Source: Klebsiella pneumoniae (GTDB lineage: Bacteria; Desulfobacterota; Binatia; UBA12015). From it: a stretch of 64,000 nucleotides of DNA. Positions 27,316 through 35,957 of the stretch are shown here, in pieces. The stretch lies in NCBI GenBank assembly GCA_945872365.1, contig CAMBZJ010000006.1, positions 1-64,000 of the forward strand. Direction: 5' to 3'. The notes beneath the pieces were generated by a model that worked only from the letters and a program-made list of their open reading frames with translations, made no database searches and was not told the DNA's origin. Positions within the stretch are counted from its first letter, which is position 1. Every line of letters begins with the position of its first letter. Position numbers and translations under genes: made by a program.

Positions 27316-27961
27316 ACCGACCCAAAGGGGCGAGGAGCCCGTGGCGCAGGAGGTCGCGCAACTCGCGCTTGCGGCGCTTGACCTCGCCCGGCTCGAACGG
27401 GTCCTTGCCGAGGATGTCCGCGCCGAATTCGCGCGAGGCGAAGGGGAAGACGACCTGCCCGATGAGCGTCAGCAGGAGATGCGGCACGTGCACGGTGCGG
27501 AATTGCCCGGCGTCCATGCCTTCGCGCAACACGGCGGAGATCGACGACATGATGTTCGCGAGAGTGCCCTTCGACTCGATCTCCTCGGGCGTCTCTCCCG
27601 GCAGGTCGTCGTCCTCGAAGAGCGAGCGAAGCAGGAGCCGGGCATCGGCGGGTTGGGCCGCGAGCAGGTCGATCAGGTCGTCGACCAGGCGCTCAAGGCG
27701 CTGGACCGCCGAACCGCCTGCCGCGAGGCTCCGCTCGACGCAGCCATCGATCCGCTTGAGAATCCGCGCCGAGACCGCGGCATAGAGTTGGGGCTTGCTC
27801 TCGAAGTGATGGAAGAGCGAGGACTTCCCGAGCCCGACGACCTCGGCGAGTTCGCGCAGCCCCACGGCGGCGTAACCGCGCCTCGCGAACAGGCCCTCGG
27901 CGGCGTCGAGGATCTTGTCCCGGGAGCTTTGCTCGTGGGGATGCGCAGCGGTGGCGTTCAT
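27314..27961 (-). CDS. TetR/AcrR-family transcriptional regulator
   Basis: This 215-residue repressor has an N-terminal HTH of TetR type (RDKILDAAEGLFARRGYAAVGLRELAEVVGLGKSSLFHHFESK) and a helical C-terminal ligand/dimer domain ending FGADILGKDPFEPG. The start at 27961 is preferred over 27994 because a palindrome at 27969-27990, the likely operator, would otherwise be inside the coding region. It is divergent from an SDR and upstream of the diiron gene, so it probably controls both and itself. Its ligand is unknown; the C-terminal domain resembles regulators of fatty-acid or xenobiotic genes only in general shape. Confidence 0.93.
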   Translation of the reverse strand: MNATAAHPHEQSSRDKILDAAEGLFARRGYAAVGLRELAEVVGLGKSSLFHHFESKPQLYAAVSARILKRIDGCVERSLAAGGSAVQRLERLVDDLIDLLAAQPADARLLLRSLFEDDDLPGETPEEIESKGTLANIMSSISAVLREGMDAGQFRTVHVPHLLLTLIGQVVFPFASREFGADILGKDPFEPGEVKRRKRELRDLLRHGLLAPLGR

Positions 27962-27968
27962 GACGTTC

Positions 27969-27990
27969 GGCGACCGACCGATCGGTCGCC
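27969..27990. promoter_or_regulatory. probable TetR operator palindrome
   Basis: GGCGACCGACCGATCGGTCGCC is a 22-bp near-palindrome (20 of 22 bases symmetric, with a perfect 12-bp core at 27976-27987) lying 8 bp upstream of the preferred TetR start. Its form matches ACCGACCGNTCGGT-like sites of many TetR repressors. Binding is inferred. Confidence 0.65.
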
Positions 27991-28153
27991 TCACCAGGTA
28001 GCCGTTTCGGTGAGCGGGGTCAAGCCAGACGGGCGAGCTCCGCGCTCTGGCGGCACCCCGGGGATCACGTGATAGGAGCGCGGGGGCGGTTCAATCGGGC
28101 GGCCGACGGGCGGCCGATCGGAGCCGCGCGGGCGCGGCCGGGAAAGGGACACC

Positions 28154-28927
28154 GTGAAACTCGAAAACAACGTGACGATCATCACAGGGGGCGGCCAGGG
28201 CATCGGCGAGGCCTATGCCCGGCGCTTTGCCGCCGAGGGGGCGCGCGTCGCCGTCGCGGACATCAACCGGGAGAAGGGCGAAGCGGTCGCCGCGGCGATC
28301 CGCGGGACCGGCGCCGACGCGATCTTCGTGCCGGTCGACGTATCGGACGAGCAGAGCACCATCGAGATGGCCGGCACCGTCGTTCAGAAGTGGGGCCGTG
28401 TCGACACGCTCATCGCGAACGCGGCGATCTACTACGACATCGACAATGCGAACCACAGCTACGAGTACCTGAAGAAGATCTTCTCGGTGAACTACTTCGG
28501 CTCCTGGCTCTCCTGCCGGGCGGTCTGGCCGCACATGAAGAAGCAGAACAAGGGCTCGATCATCACGCAGAGCAGCGATGCCGCGTACACGACCTTCTAC
28601 GTTCCGCATGGGGAGCAGATGCCGAGCTTCCACTACAGCGTGACGAAGGCGGCGATCAACGCGATGACGCACTTCATCGCGGCGACCGGCGGACCGCACG
28701 GGATCCGCTGCAACGCAATCTCGCCGGGTCCGACGATGACCGAGGCGACCAAGAAGAGCGTTCCTCAGGAGATGATCGACATCATCGTGAACATGATGAT
28801 GGCCATCAAGCAGCCGCTCGAGGCGGAGGATATGTGCGGCGCCGCGGTCTTCCTCGCCTCCGAGGAGAGCAAGATGATCACCGGCCAGATCCTCTGCGTG
28901 GACGGCGGCATGATCATGCGCGGCTGA
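28154..28927 (+). CDS. short-chain dehydrogenase/reductase, likely TetR-controlled
   Basis: This 257-residue classical SDR has TGGGQGIGEAYARRFA for cofactor binding, ADINREKG after strand two, NAAI, serine strand TQSSDAAY, catalytic YSVTK and a C-terminal MITGQILCVDGGM. ADINREK suggests NAD(H) preference (inference). A longer loop before the catalytic Tyr (TTFYVPHGEQMPSFH) is unusual and probably lines the pocket. GTG 28154 follows GAAAGGGAC. It is divergent from the TetR gene across the operator, so repression by TetR is likely. Confidence 0.93.
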   Translation: MKLENNVTIITGGGQGIGEAYARRFAAEGARVAVADINREKGEAVAAAIRGTGADAIFVPVDVSDEQSTIEMAGTVVQKWGRVDTLIANAAIYYDIDNANHSYEYLKKIFSVNYFGSWLSCRAVWPHMKKQNKGSIITQSSDAAYTTFYVPHGEQMPSFHYSVTKAAINAMTHFIAATGGPHGIRCNAISPGPTMTEATKKSVPQEMIDIIVNMMMAIKQPLEAEDMCGAAVFLASEESKMITGQILCVDGGMIMRG

Positions 28928-28941
28928 GCCGGAAACGAAAG

Positions 28942-28968
28942 CGGGTGGACCGTAGCGCGGTCCACCCG
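28942..28968. terminator. perfect 11-bp hairpin between convergent genes
   Basis: CGGGTGGACCG (28942-28952), loop TAGCG and CGGTCCACCCG (28958-28968) form a perfect stem between the SDR stop and the GspB-like stop. It should stop transcription in both directions. Confidence 0.7.
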
Positions 28969-28988
28969 ACGGACCGCGCGCGCGAGGC

Positions 28989-30053
28989 TCAATTCGTGCG
29001 CAGCAGGTAGCGCGATTCGTTCTGAACGAGTTCGATGCCCTGTGGGTGGATGCGCAGGACGCGCATCCCGCCGACCTCGTCGCCCTCGCGGACCTTCACC
29101 ATATTGCTGCCGTCGACGCGTACGAAGGCGAAGCGACGATCCGCCGATGGCGACCACTGCACGATGTTGATCGTGACCTCGGGCAGTCCTTCGGGCAGGC
29201 GGCGCACCTCGACCGCCGGCGCCGCGGAACCCGGGCGAGCAGGCGCGGCGGCCTCGCCCGCGGACTCGCCGGGAAGGAGTTCGCCACCGTCGGGGCCGAC
29301 GGGCGCGGACGGTAGACCCGGCGGCGCGGCATGGGCGCCGGTCGGCACATGGGGACGTCGCTCGTCATCGGACGCGATCGGCGGCAGGTCTTCGGCTCTC
29401 CGCACCACCGGCTTGGTAGGTGGCGGAGGGGGCGTCGCCACGGGCCGCGGATCGGCGCCCGCGACCGCCGGTCGCTCGATCGGGACCAGCCGGGCCTCCG
29501 GCCCGCCCGGACCGGACCGGGTCTCGAGGTAGGACGGCGGTCGACGTGTGCCCACGGGTTCGCCTCCCATCGGAAGTGCATCCGCGGGCCGAGCGACGCG
29601 CCGCTCGATCGGCGGACGAACCCGACCTTCGACCGCTCCGGCGGCCGCGGCCGAGCCGGCCCGCGGCACGCGCGGGACCGGCGTGCCGGCCGGGGGGTCG
29701 ACCGAGACGGGCTCGATCGGGGCCGGCGCGACCAACGCGATCGCCACCGGTGCCGCGGCCGCCGATGGCTCCGGCAGCGGGGCGGCGGCAAGCGCCGCCG
29801 CGGGCTCCTCCGCGGGACCACTGGTCTTGCGGGTCCGCGGCACCCGCGCCCCCTCGGTCAGGAACAATCCGCCGATCACACCTACGGCCAGGACGAGACC
29901 CAGGGGGAGCAGCATCCAGCGGGGAAATCTCCGGCGGCTCGGCGCCTGGCCGAGGACGCTGCTCGGCACCATGTCGGGATCGATACGCTCCCGCCTCGGC
30001 TTTCCGCGTGCGTCTTCCTGTGCCTTGCGCAGCACGTCGAGGATGGTGCTCAA
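28989..30053 (-). CDS. GspB-like general secretion pathway protein
   Basis: This ~354-residue protein has a short cytoplasmic N-terminus (TILDVLRKAQEDARGK) and one transmembrane segment (about residues 45-65, LLPLGLVLAVGVIGGLFL). A ~200-residue Pro/Ala linker follows, then a C-terminal periplasmic domain typical of GspB/PilP-like proteins (INIVQWSPSADRRFAFVRVDG and MRVLRIHPQGIELV). It pairs with the GspA/ExeA-like ATPase upstream to help place the type II secretin through the cell wall. TTG 30053 overlaps the ATPase stop (TTGA). No secretin or pseudopilin genes are in the window. The linker is unusually long. Confidence 0.8.
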   Translation of the reverse strand: MSTILDVLRKAQEDARGKPRRERIDPDMVPSSVLGQAPSRRRFPRWMLLPLGLVLAVGVIGGLFLTEGARVPRTRKTSGPAEEPAAALAAAPLPEPSAAAAPVAIALVAPAPIEPVSVDPPAGTPVPRVPRAGSAAAAGAVEGRVRPPIERRVARPADALPMGGEPVGTRRPPSYLETRSGPGGPEARLVPIERPAVAGADPRPVATPPPPPTKPVVRRAEDLPPIASDDERRPHVPTGAHAAPPGLPSAPVGPDGGELLPGESAGEAAAPARPGSAAPAVEVRRLPEGLPEVTINIVQWSPSADRRFAFVRVDGSNMVKVREGDEVGGMRVLRIHPQGIELVQNESRYLLRTN

Positions 30054-32212
30054 TGCCCCACTCCAGCCGGATCGGCACGCACCTCGGGAGCCGGCGGCGG
30101 GACGCTGGCCTCGGCCGCCGGAGAGGACACCGCGAGCCGCGGCAGGGTCTCGTCGCCGAGGCCCTGGTAGAGGGCGATCATCGTCATCGGGCCCGCCTTG
30201 CCGTCGGCGACGATGCGCCTTGAGCGCTGGAATCGCGTGACTGCATCGGTGGTCTCCGCCGAAAAGACGGGCGCGTCGGGCCCCTCGTAGACGCCGGCCG
30301 AGCGCAGCAAAGCGTGCAGTCGTCGCACCCTCCGACCGTTCGAGCCTTCGCGTAGCGTACCCATGCCCTGCACGTCCTTCCAGTAGACGTGGGCCCTGCC
30401 CGACCACGACTCGGCCAGCACCAGCGGGGAGACGTCGACCACCGCCCGTCCTGCGAGCACGTGGGCGACCTCGTCGTCGAGCCGGGTGACGGTGACGAAG
30501 CGCGCCGTCGAACCGTCGTCACCCGCGATCTCGAGGAGGGCCGGCAAGTCGAGGGCGCGCAGCAGATTCAGGTTGCCGGCGATCGGCAGGTATTCGAGTC
30601 CACGGCTCCGCCCGATCGACCCGAGATCGAGTGTCGAGCGCGCTGCTTCGCGCGCGCTGAGCGACTTCGCGCCCCAGGCCCGCAACAGCGCCTCGGTTGC
30701 CTCGTAGCCACTGTTGCCCACCGTCGTCTGGCGCAGGGCTTCCGCGAACAGGAGCCGTTGGTCGGCGAGACTCTCCGGCCGCTCGGTCGGGCCTTCGGCG
30801 GCGGCCGGCTCGGCAAGCGCCTCCTGCTCGGCCACCGGCGCACCCGCGGGAGCCTGCTCCCGGCCCTGCACCGCCGGATCCGCGCCGACCGACTCGTATC
30901 GGGCCGCGCCGCGCGGCACCGCCGGCACCATGGCCTCGCCCTGGACAGCCGCCACCGGCGCCTGTGCTCCGCGATCGCCCAGCGCCAGCCGGTCATCCAG
31001 CGCACCTTGCGGCGCCACGGAGCGAGCGACCGCTGCCGCGACCGGCGAAACCGCGGAATCGCCCGCGGCGAGCGAACCGTCCTCCGCCGGCCTGGCTGCG
31101 GGCATCTCGCCGTCGGGGGGTGCCGCTGCGGTCGTCGTGGTCGGTCCGGCAGTCGACGCGACTCCCGCCTGCGCCGTCGCGACTTGCGACCCGGCCGCGG
31201 GGGCGGAGGCCCGGTCGGCGGGCGGTGCTGCCACCGCGGCGACCGTGGAAGGATCCGCGCCGACAGGCCCGGCTGCGGCATCCTGTCGGTGGCCGGTCGC
31301 CGCGCCGCGTTGCTGCCACGTCCATGTTCCGGCGAGCGCGAGCGCGGCGGCCGCGGCGACGGCCGCCGCGCCCCAGACCGCGGGATGCGTCCCGGCCCGT
31401 GTGTTCGGCGGCAGGTGGCGGCAGAGTTCGGCGATGGCGCGGCGCGCGAGGCCGCGCGTCACCTGCGCCGAGTTGGCGGCATAGGCGACCATGAGCGAGC
31501 GATGGGCGGCCACGTTGATCAGGCGCGGCGTGCCCCTCGAGTGATCGTGGATCGCGGCGATCGCGCCCCGGGTGAAAAGGCTGCGCGTCTGGCCGGCGGT
31601 GCGCACGCGGTGCGCCAGGTACTGGGCGGTCTCGGCGCGGTCCATGCGGCCGAGGTGCCAGCGCACCGTGATGCGCTGGTTCAACTGCTCCAGGTCGGGT
31701 CGCGACAGGACTTCGCGCAGTTCCGGTTGTCCCACGAGCACGATCTGCAGGAGCTTCGCAGACTCGGTTTCGAAGTTGGACAGGAGCCGGAGCTGCTCGA
31801 GGATCGTGCCGTCGAGCGATTGGGCCTCGTCGATCACCAGGACGACGCGGCGGCCGAGCGCACGCTGGTCGACGAGCACCTGGTTGAGCGCCGCCAGCAA
31901 CTCGCGCCGCGTCCCCTTCGAGGGAGCGCCGAGTTCGTGGTTGATCTCCTCGAGGAGTTCGACTCCGGTGAGGACCGGGTTCAGGATGTACGCGTACTGG
32001 GTGGTGTCGTCGGCCTCGCGCAGAAGGGCGCGCAGCAATGTGGTCTTCCCCGCGCCGATCTCGCCGGTGATGCAGACGAAACCCGCCCCCTCGCGGATGC
32101 CGTAGACCAGGTGGCCGAGCGCCTCGCGGTGCTTGGACGACAGGAACAGGTAGCGCGGGTCGGGCGTGAGTTGGAAGGGCAGTTCGTCGATTCCGAAGAA
32201 GCGCTCGTACAT
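30050..32212 (-). CDS. GspA/ExeA-type ATPase with peptidoglycan-binding domain
   Basis: This 720-residue inner-membrane protein starts with the MYERFFGIDELPFQLTPDP signature of ExeA/GspA. A Walker A follows (GEIGAGKTT, about 50-58), then Walker B (VVLVIDEAQ), sensor regions, and one transmembrane helix near residue 280 (AAAVAAAAALALAGTW). A long Ala/Pro linker leads to a C-terminal peptidoglycan-binding repeat (VRRLHALLRSAGVY...DAVTRFQRSRRIVADGKAG). It would use ATP and bind murein to let the secretion channel assemble. It is cotranscribed and translationally coupled with the GspB-like gene. The domain set is complete. Confidence 0.92.
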   Translation of the reverse strand: MYERFFGIDELPFQLTPDPRYLFLSSKHREALGHLVYGIREGAGFVCITGEIGAGKTTLLRALLREADDTTQYAYILNPVLTGVELLEEINHELGAPSKGTRRELLAALNQVLVDQRALGRRVVLVIDEAQSLDGTILEQLRLLSNFETESAKLLQIVLVGQPELREVLSRPDLEQLNQRITVRWHLGRMDRAETAQYLAHRVRTAGQTRSLFTRGAIAAIHDHSRGTPRLINVAAHRSLMVAYAANSAQVTRGLARRAIAELCRHLPPNTRAGTHPAVWGAAAVAAAAALALAGTWTWQQRGAATGHRQDAAAGPVGADPSTVAAVAAPPADRASAPAAGSQVATAQAGVASTAGPTTTTAAAPPDGEMPAARPAEDGSLAAGDSAVSPVAAAVARSVAPQGALDDRLALGDRGAQAPVAAVQGEAMVPAVPRGAARYESVGADPAVQGREQAPAGAPVAEQEALAEPAAAEGPTERPESLADQRLLFAEALRQTTVGNSGYEATEALLRAWGAKSLSAREAARSTLDLGSIGRSRGLEYLPIAGNLNLLRALDLPALLEIAGDDGSTARFVTVTRLDDEVAHVLAGRAVVDVSPLVLAESWSGRAHVYWKDVQGMGTLREGSNGRRVRRLHALLRSAGVYEGPDAPVFSAETTDAVTRFQRSRRIVADGKAGPMTMIALYQGLGDETLPRLAVSSPAAEASVPPPAPEVRADPAGVGH

Positions 32213-32365
32213 GGTGGCGTCGATCCCCGGACCGGCCCTGCTGCGGCACCGACGCAGCGCAGCAAGGCCCCTGGTCCCGGACCTCCTTTAAAGGGATGCC
32301 CGGACCGGGCTGTCAAATCGCCGCGGGCGCCGCCCCGGCGGGATCGGCGACCGCCTCCGAGCGGC
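32213..32365 (-). promoter_or_regulatory. intergenic region upstream of gspA
   Basis: This 153-bp gap follows the sulfatase gene and precedes the ATPase, both genes lying on the minus strand. It contains the palindrome CCTTTAAAGG near 32284-32293, a possible promoter or operator. I see no strong terminator for the sulfatase region here. Confidence 0.3.
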
Positions 32366-34009
32366 TCAGTTCTGGCCGGCCTTCGTCACCGCCTCCATGA
32401 CGCGGTCGAGATTGAAGCTGCCGGGCTTCTGGCGCGGCGGAAACTCGCGGAAACTCTGCAGCCACTGGCCCACGTAGCTCGCCGCCGGCGCGACCATGAA
32501 CATGTGCTCGAGGTACCAGCGCTGGTAGCCCATGCCCTCCTCGGCCGCGCGCTCGAAGGGGTCCATCCGCAGGTTGGTCACCTTGGGCGCACGGAGTTCC
32601 GTGAACGGCTCCTGCCAGACGTGCAGCCCCTCGGCCTTCTGCTCCAGGAAGGTCGCCTTCCAGTTCTGGTAGCGGAGCGCGGCGACGCTGCCGTCGTCTG
32701 TCCAGTAGATGAACTCCTTGCGCGGCCACGGCGCCTCGCCGCGCAGCGCAGGGCCGAGGTCGTAGCCGTCGAGGTGGACCTTGTAGCTGCGCTTGCCGAG
32801 GGAGCGGCCCTTCAGCAGGTCGGCGACCACCGTCTTGTCGCCCGCGGCCGCGGCGAGAGTCGGCAGCATGTCCTCGTGCGCCGCGATGTCGTTCACGACC
32901 GTGCCGGGCTTGATGACGCCAGGCCAGCGGATCATCGTCGGAACGCGGTAGCCGCCCTCCCACTGGGTGTTCTTCTCGCCCCGGAACATCGTCGTGCCGC
33001 CGTCGGGCCAGGTGAACGCCTCCGCGCCGTTGTCGGTCGAGTACATGACGATCGTGTTCTCATCGAAACCGAGTTCCTTGAGCTTCGCGAGGATCTGGCC
33101 GACCTGGCCGTCGTGCTCGACCATGCCGTCGGCGTAGATGCCGAGCCCGGTCTTGCCGTCGGACTCGGGCTTGAGGTGCGTGAAGATGTGCATCCGGGTC
33201 GAGTTCCACCAAAGGAAGAATGGCTTGTCGGCCTTCTTGGCGCGCTCCATGAAGTCGATCGCCTTGGCCGTGACCTCCTCGTCGATCGTCTCCATGCGCT
33301 TGCGGGTGAGCGGTCCGGTGTCGGTAATGCGACCGTCGGCGAAGCTCTCGATGACGCCGCGAGGGCCGAACCTCTTCTTGAACTCCTCGCCCTTCGGGTA
33401 GTCGGGATGCTCCGGCTCCTCCTCGGCGTTGAGGTGGTAGAGGTTGCCGAAGAACTCGTCGAAACCGTGCGCGGTCGGCAGCATCTCGTCGCGGTCGCCG
33501 AGGTGGTTCTTGCCGAACTGGCCGGTCATGTAGCCCTGCGCCTTGAGCACCGTCGCGATCGTCGGATCCTCGGGCCTCATGCCCTCGGGGGCGCCGGGAA
33601 GTCCGACCTTGGTCAGGCCGGAGCGGATCGGTGCCTGCCCGGTGATGAACGCGGCGCGTCCCGCCGTGCAGCTCTGCTGACCGTACCAATCGGTGAAGGT
33701 CGCGCCGTCGCGGCCGATCGAGTCGATGTTGGGCGTGCGGTAGCCCATCATGCCCATGTTGTAGGCGCTCAGGTTGAATCCGCCGATGTCGTCGCCCCAG
33801 ACCACCAGGATGTTCGGCTTGCGCGCCGCGGCGGCCGGGGCCGCACCCGTCGCCGCAGCCACCCCGGAAGCAGCCGCCGCGCCCTTGGTTTCCGCCTCGG
33901 CAACCGCCGGGGACTGCGTGAGACTGGTCACCGCCGACAGGGCGGCAAAGACCACGCCCCCCCACATGACGACCGTGAGGGCCCAGAGACCGAGCGACTG
34001 CTTCTTCAT
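32366..34009 (-). CDS. type I arylsulfatase, exported
   Basis: This 547-residue sulfatase has an N-terminal hydrophobic segment (residues 7-30) that may be a signal peptide or anchor, and an Ala-rich linker. The catalytic domain has metal-binding Asp pair D73-D74 (WGDDIGG) and C114-T-A-G-R118, the C-x-A/P-x-R site at which Cys is converted to formylglycine. FGKNHLGD, YSTDNGAE and GGYRVPTMIRWPG also fit the family. It hydrolyses sulfate esters, probably outside the cytoplasm. No formylglycine-generating enzyme is nearby. ATG 34009 has GAGGAG 7 bases upstream. It is divergent from a LysR gene. Confidence 0.93.
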   Translation of the reverse strand: MKKQSLGLWALTVVMWGGVVFAALSAVTSLTQSPAVAEAETKGAAAASGVAAATGAAPAAAARKPNILVVWGDDIGGFNLSAYNMGMMGYRTPNIDSIGRDGATFTDWYGQQSCTAGRAAFITGQAPIRSGLTKVGLPGAPEGMRPEDPTIATVLKAQGYMTGQFGKNHLGDRDEMLPTAHGFDEFFGNLYHLNAEEEPEHPDYPKGEEFKKRFGPRGVIESFADGRITDTGPLTRKRMETIDEEVTAKAIDFMERAKKADKPFFLWWNSTRMHIFTHLKPESDGKTGLGIYADGMVEHDGQVGQILAKLKELGFDENTIVMYSTDNGAEAFTWPDGGTTMFRGEKNTQWEGGYRVPTMIRWPGVIKPGTVVNDIAAHEDMLPTLAAAAGDKTVVADLLKGRSLGKRSYKVHLDGYDLGPALRGEAPWPRKEFIYWTDDGSVAALRYQNWKATFLEQKAEGLHVWQEPFTELRAPKVTNLRMDPFERAAEEGMGYQRWYLEHMFMVAPAASYVGQWLQSFREFPPRQKPGSFNLDRVMEAVTKAGQN

Positions 34010-34134
34010 GGTGAAACTCCTCGATGTGGGTGCCCCGGGCGAGCAGATTCGCACCACCCGTAGACAGCCGTGCTTAGGGATACCCACGCCATGTGTCCAA
34101 TGCATGGCCTTCATGCTATCCATACTCTGGGCGC
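34010..34134. promoter_or_regulatory. divergent promoter, sulfatase and LysR
   Basis: This 125-bp region separates divergent sulfatase and LysR genes, the usual arrangement for LysR control. It contains GCATG-GCCTT-CATGC (34102-34116), an inverted repeat ~19 bp before the LysR start that could be the LysR site. It is AT-richer than its surroundings. Confidence 0.5.
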
Positions 34135-35157
34135 ATGGGGGTTGATCTCAACCAATTGCGATACCTGCTGGCGGTCGCCGAGCACGGCTCGTTCGTTCGC
34201 GCGGCGACCGCACTCCACCTGAGTCAACCCGCCCTGTCGCGCAGCATCCAGGCGCTCGAACGTCACCTCGGTGCGGCGATGTTCGAGCGGACCGGCAGCG
34301 GGACCGTGCCGACCGACGTCGGTCGCCTGACCGTCGAGCGGGCGCGCGACCTCGTCCGCATGGCCGACGAACTCGACCGCAGCGCCCACGGCCGTCGGGC
34401 GATCGAGACCGGTCACGTCGCGGCGGGCGGCGGCCCCTACCCGATGGAGACCGTCCTCGCGCGCGCGGCCGCCGCCTTCTCCGCGCGCCATCCCCACGTG
34501 AGCCTGCACCTTCCCGTCCGCAACTGGGACGATTTGCTGCGGCAGTTGCGCAGCCGCGACCTCGACTTCTTTCTGGGCGAAATGAGCACGCTCGCCGGGG
34601 AGCCGGAACTCGAGATCGAGCCGATGCCGACGCCGCATCCGCTCTTCTTCTTCCTGCGCGCCGGCCATCCGCTCGCCCGACGGTCGGAGGTCGCGTTGTC
34701 CCGGATCCTCGAGTGGCCGGTGCTGTCACCGAGCCGGATTCCGCCGCGCATCCTCCAGCCGATGCTCGCTTCTTGGCAGGAGGCCGCAGGCGCGCTCGCG
34801 ACGCCGCACCCCTTTCCGGCGATGGAGTGCGGCTCGGTTTCGGCGATCAAGCGGCTCGTCGAGACCTCGGACGCGATCTCCGCCGCCCCGATCGAGGTCG
34901 TCGCACCCGACCTCGAGAGCGGGCGCTTCGTGCTGGTCCGCAGCGAGCCCTGGTTCTTCCTGCACTACGGCCTGGTCCGGCTGTCCGACCGCACGCTCAC
35001 CCAGGCGGCGCAGCGGTTCCGCGAGGACGTGCTGGAGGCCGAACGAGAGGCGACCGCCGAGGAGGATCGACTCGTAGAGCGTTGGCAGCGCCCGGCGCGG
35101 CGCCGGCGCGACCCCACCGCGCGAAAAAGCGGGCCGGGAGCCGACGCGGGCGCCTGA
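34135..35157 (+). CDS. LysR-family transcriptional regulator
   Basis: This 340-residue regulator has the N-terminal winged HTH (NQLRYLLAVAEHGSFVRAATALHLSQPALSRSIQALE) and a periplasmic-binding-like effector domain to about residue 295. An Arg-rich tail follows (RWQRPARRRRDP). It is divergently placed to the arylsulfatase and probably activates or represses it; the effector might be a sulfate ester or product, which is inference. ATG 34135 is chosen because MGVDLNQL starts the HTH normally. The C-terminal ~45 residues exceed the normal LysR length (~300). Confidence 0.92.
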   Translation: MGVDLNQLRYLLAVAEHGSFVRAATALHLSQPALSRSIQALERHLGAAMFERTGSGTVPTDVGRLTVERARDLVRMADELDRSAHGRRAIETGHVAAGGGPYPMETVLARAAAAFSARHPHVSLHLPVRNWDDLLRQLRSRDLDFFLGEMSTLAGEPELEIEPMPTPHPLFFFLRAGHPLARRSEVALSRILEWPVLSPSRIPPRILQPMLASWQEAAGALATPHPFPAMECGSVSAIKRLVETSDAISAAPIEVVAPDLESGRFVLVRSEPWFFLHYGLVRLSDRTLTQAAQRFREDVLEAEREATAEEDRLVERWQRPARRRRDPTARKSGPGADAGA

Positions 35158-35183
35158 CGTTGCCCGCGGCAACCGGCCATGCC

Positions 35184-35957
35184 ATGAGCGGAACGAGGAT
35201 GGCGGGCGAGTGGTGGCGGCGGCTTCCGGCCGCGGAACGCGCCGAGTACGAGCGCAGCGTCGCCACGCCGCGCGTGAACCTCGCCGCGGGTCCCGAACTG
35301 CGCGACGCCGTGCTCGCGATCCAGCGCCACCTCGAGGCCGACGACTGCAACGCGACCGAATCCGCGTCGCGGCGCTTGGTCGCCCTGGTCTGCCGGAAGC
35401 TCGGCCTGCCGCCGGTCGCCGTGCGAGTCGCCGGCGTACGCCCGCACGACCGGCACGGCGAGTTGCACGGCCTCTACACCCCCGACGGCGGCCCCGGGCG
35501 CGATCTCATCACCGTGTGGATGCGTACCGCGCAGCGTCGCGACGTCGTCGCGGCGAAGACCTTCTTGCGCACCCTGCTCCACGAGGTCTGCCATCACCTC
35601 GACTTCTTCGGCCTCGATCTGCCCCACTCCTTCCACACCCAGGGATTCTACAGGCGCGAGGCGAGTCTCTACCGCGCGCTCACCCGGGGCACGCCGCTCG
35701 CCGTCGCACCGCGCGGGAACCGAGCGACGGGTAAGGCGCCGGTGGCCGCGCGCGCCGAGCGCGAGGCGGCCGAGGTGCGCGAGGTCTCGGCCGAGGTCGA
35801 GCGGGCCGCGCGCAAGCTCGGCGTCGCACCGCGTCGCCGCGACGCGGCGGGACGAGAGGAGCCGATCAGCGGCATCGAACTACTGACCGCCGTCGCGGCG
35901 GCCATCACCGCGCGCAAGCGCGGCGACCAGGACGAGCCAGGCGGCGACGGTCAGTAG
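35184..35957 (+). CDS. HExxHH metallopeptidase-like protein, unknown function
   Basis: This 257-residue cytoplasmic protein has a zinc-site motif H133-E-V-C-H-H138 inside a hydrophobic helix (LLHEVCHHLDFFGLDL). A downstream His-rich motif (PHSFHTQGFYRRE, H148 and H151) could supply a third ligand. I do not recognise a named peptidase family, though the HTxGFxxR spacing resembles SprT-like or phage-type minimal metallopeptidases. The C-terminal third is Arg/Ala/Glu-rich. ATG 35184 is used; an in-frame ATG at 35199 has GAACGAG before it and is also possible. Its last 78 bp overlap the convergent OPT transporter gene. Confidence 0.7.
   Translation: MSGTRMAGEWWRRLPAAERAEYERSVATPRVNLAAGPELRDAVLAIQRHLEADDCNATESASRRLVALVCRKLGLPPVAVRVAGVRPHDRHGELHGLYTPDGGPGRDLITVWMRTAQRRDVVAAKTFLRTLLHEVCHHLDFFGLDLPHSFHTQGFYRREASLYRALTRGTPLAVAPRGNRATGKAPVAARAEREAAEVREVSAEVERAARKLGVAPRRRDAAGREEPISGIELLTAVAAAITARKRGDQDEPGGDGQ

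Noticed and set aside
28114..28121. second TetR half-site CCGATCGG
   Set aside because: It is only 8 bp and lacks the flanking symmetry of the main palindrome; it could occur by chance in this GC-rich DNA.
30389..34063. 1224-residue plus-strand ORF
   Set aside because: It lies antisense to the GspA ATPase and the sulfatase, both with clear motifs, and reads as Arg/Gly/Ala-rich shadow sequence common in GC-rich DNA.
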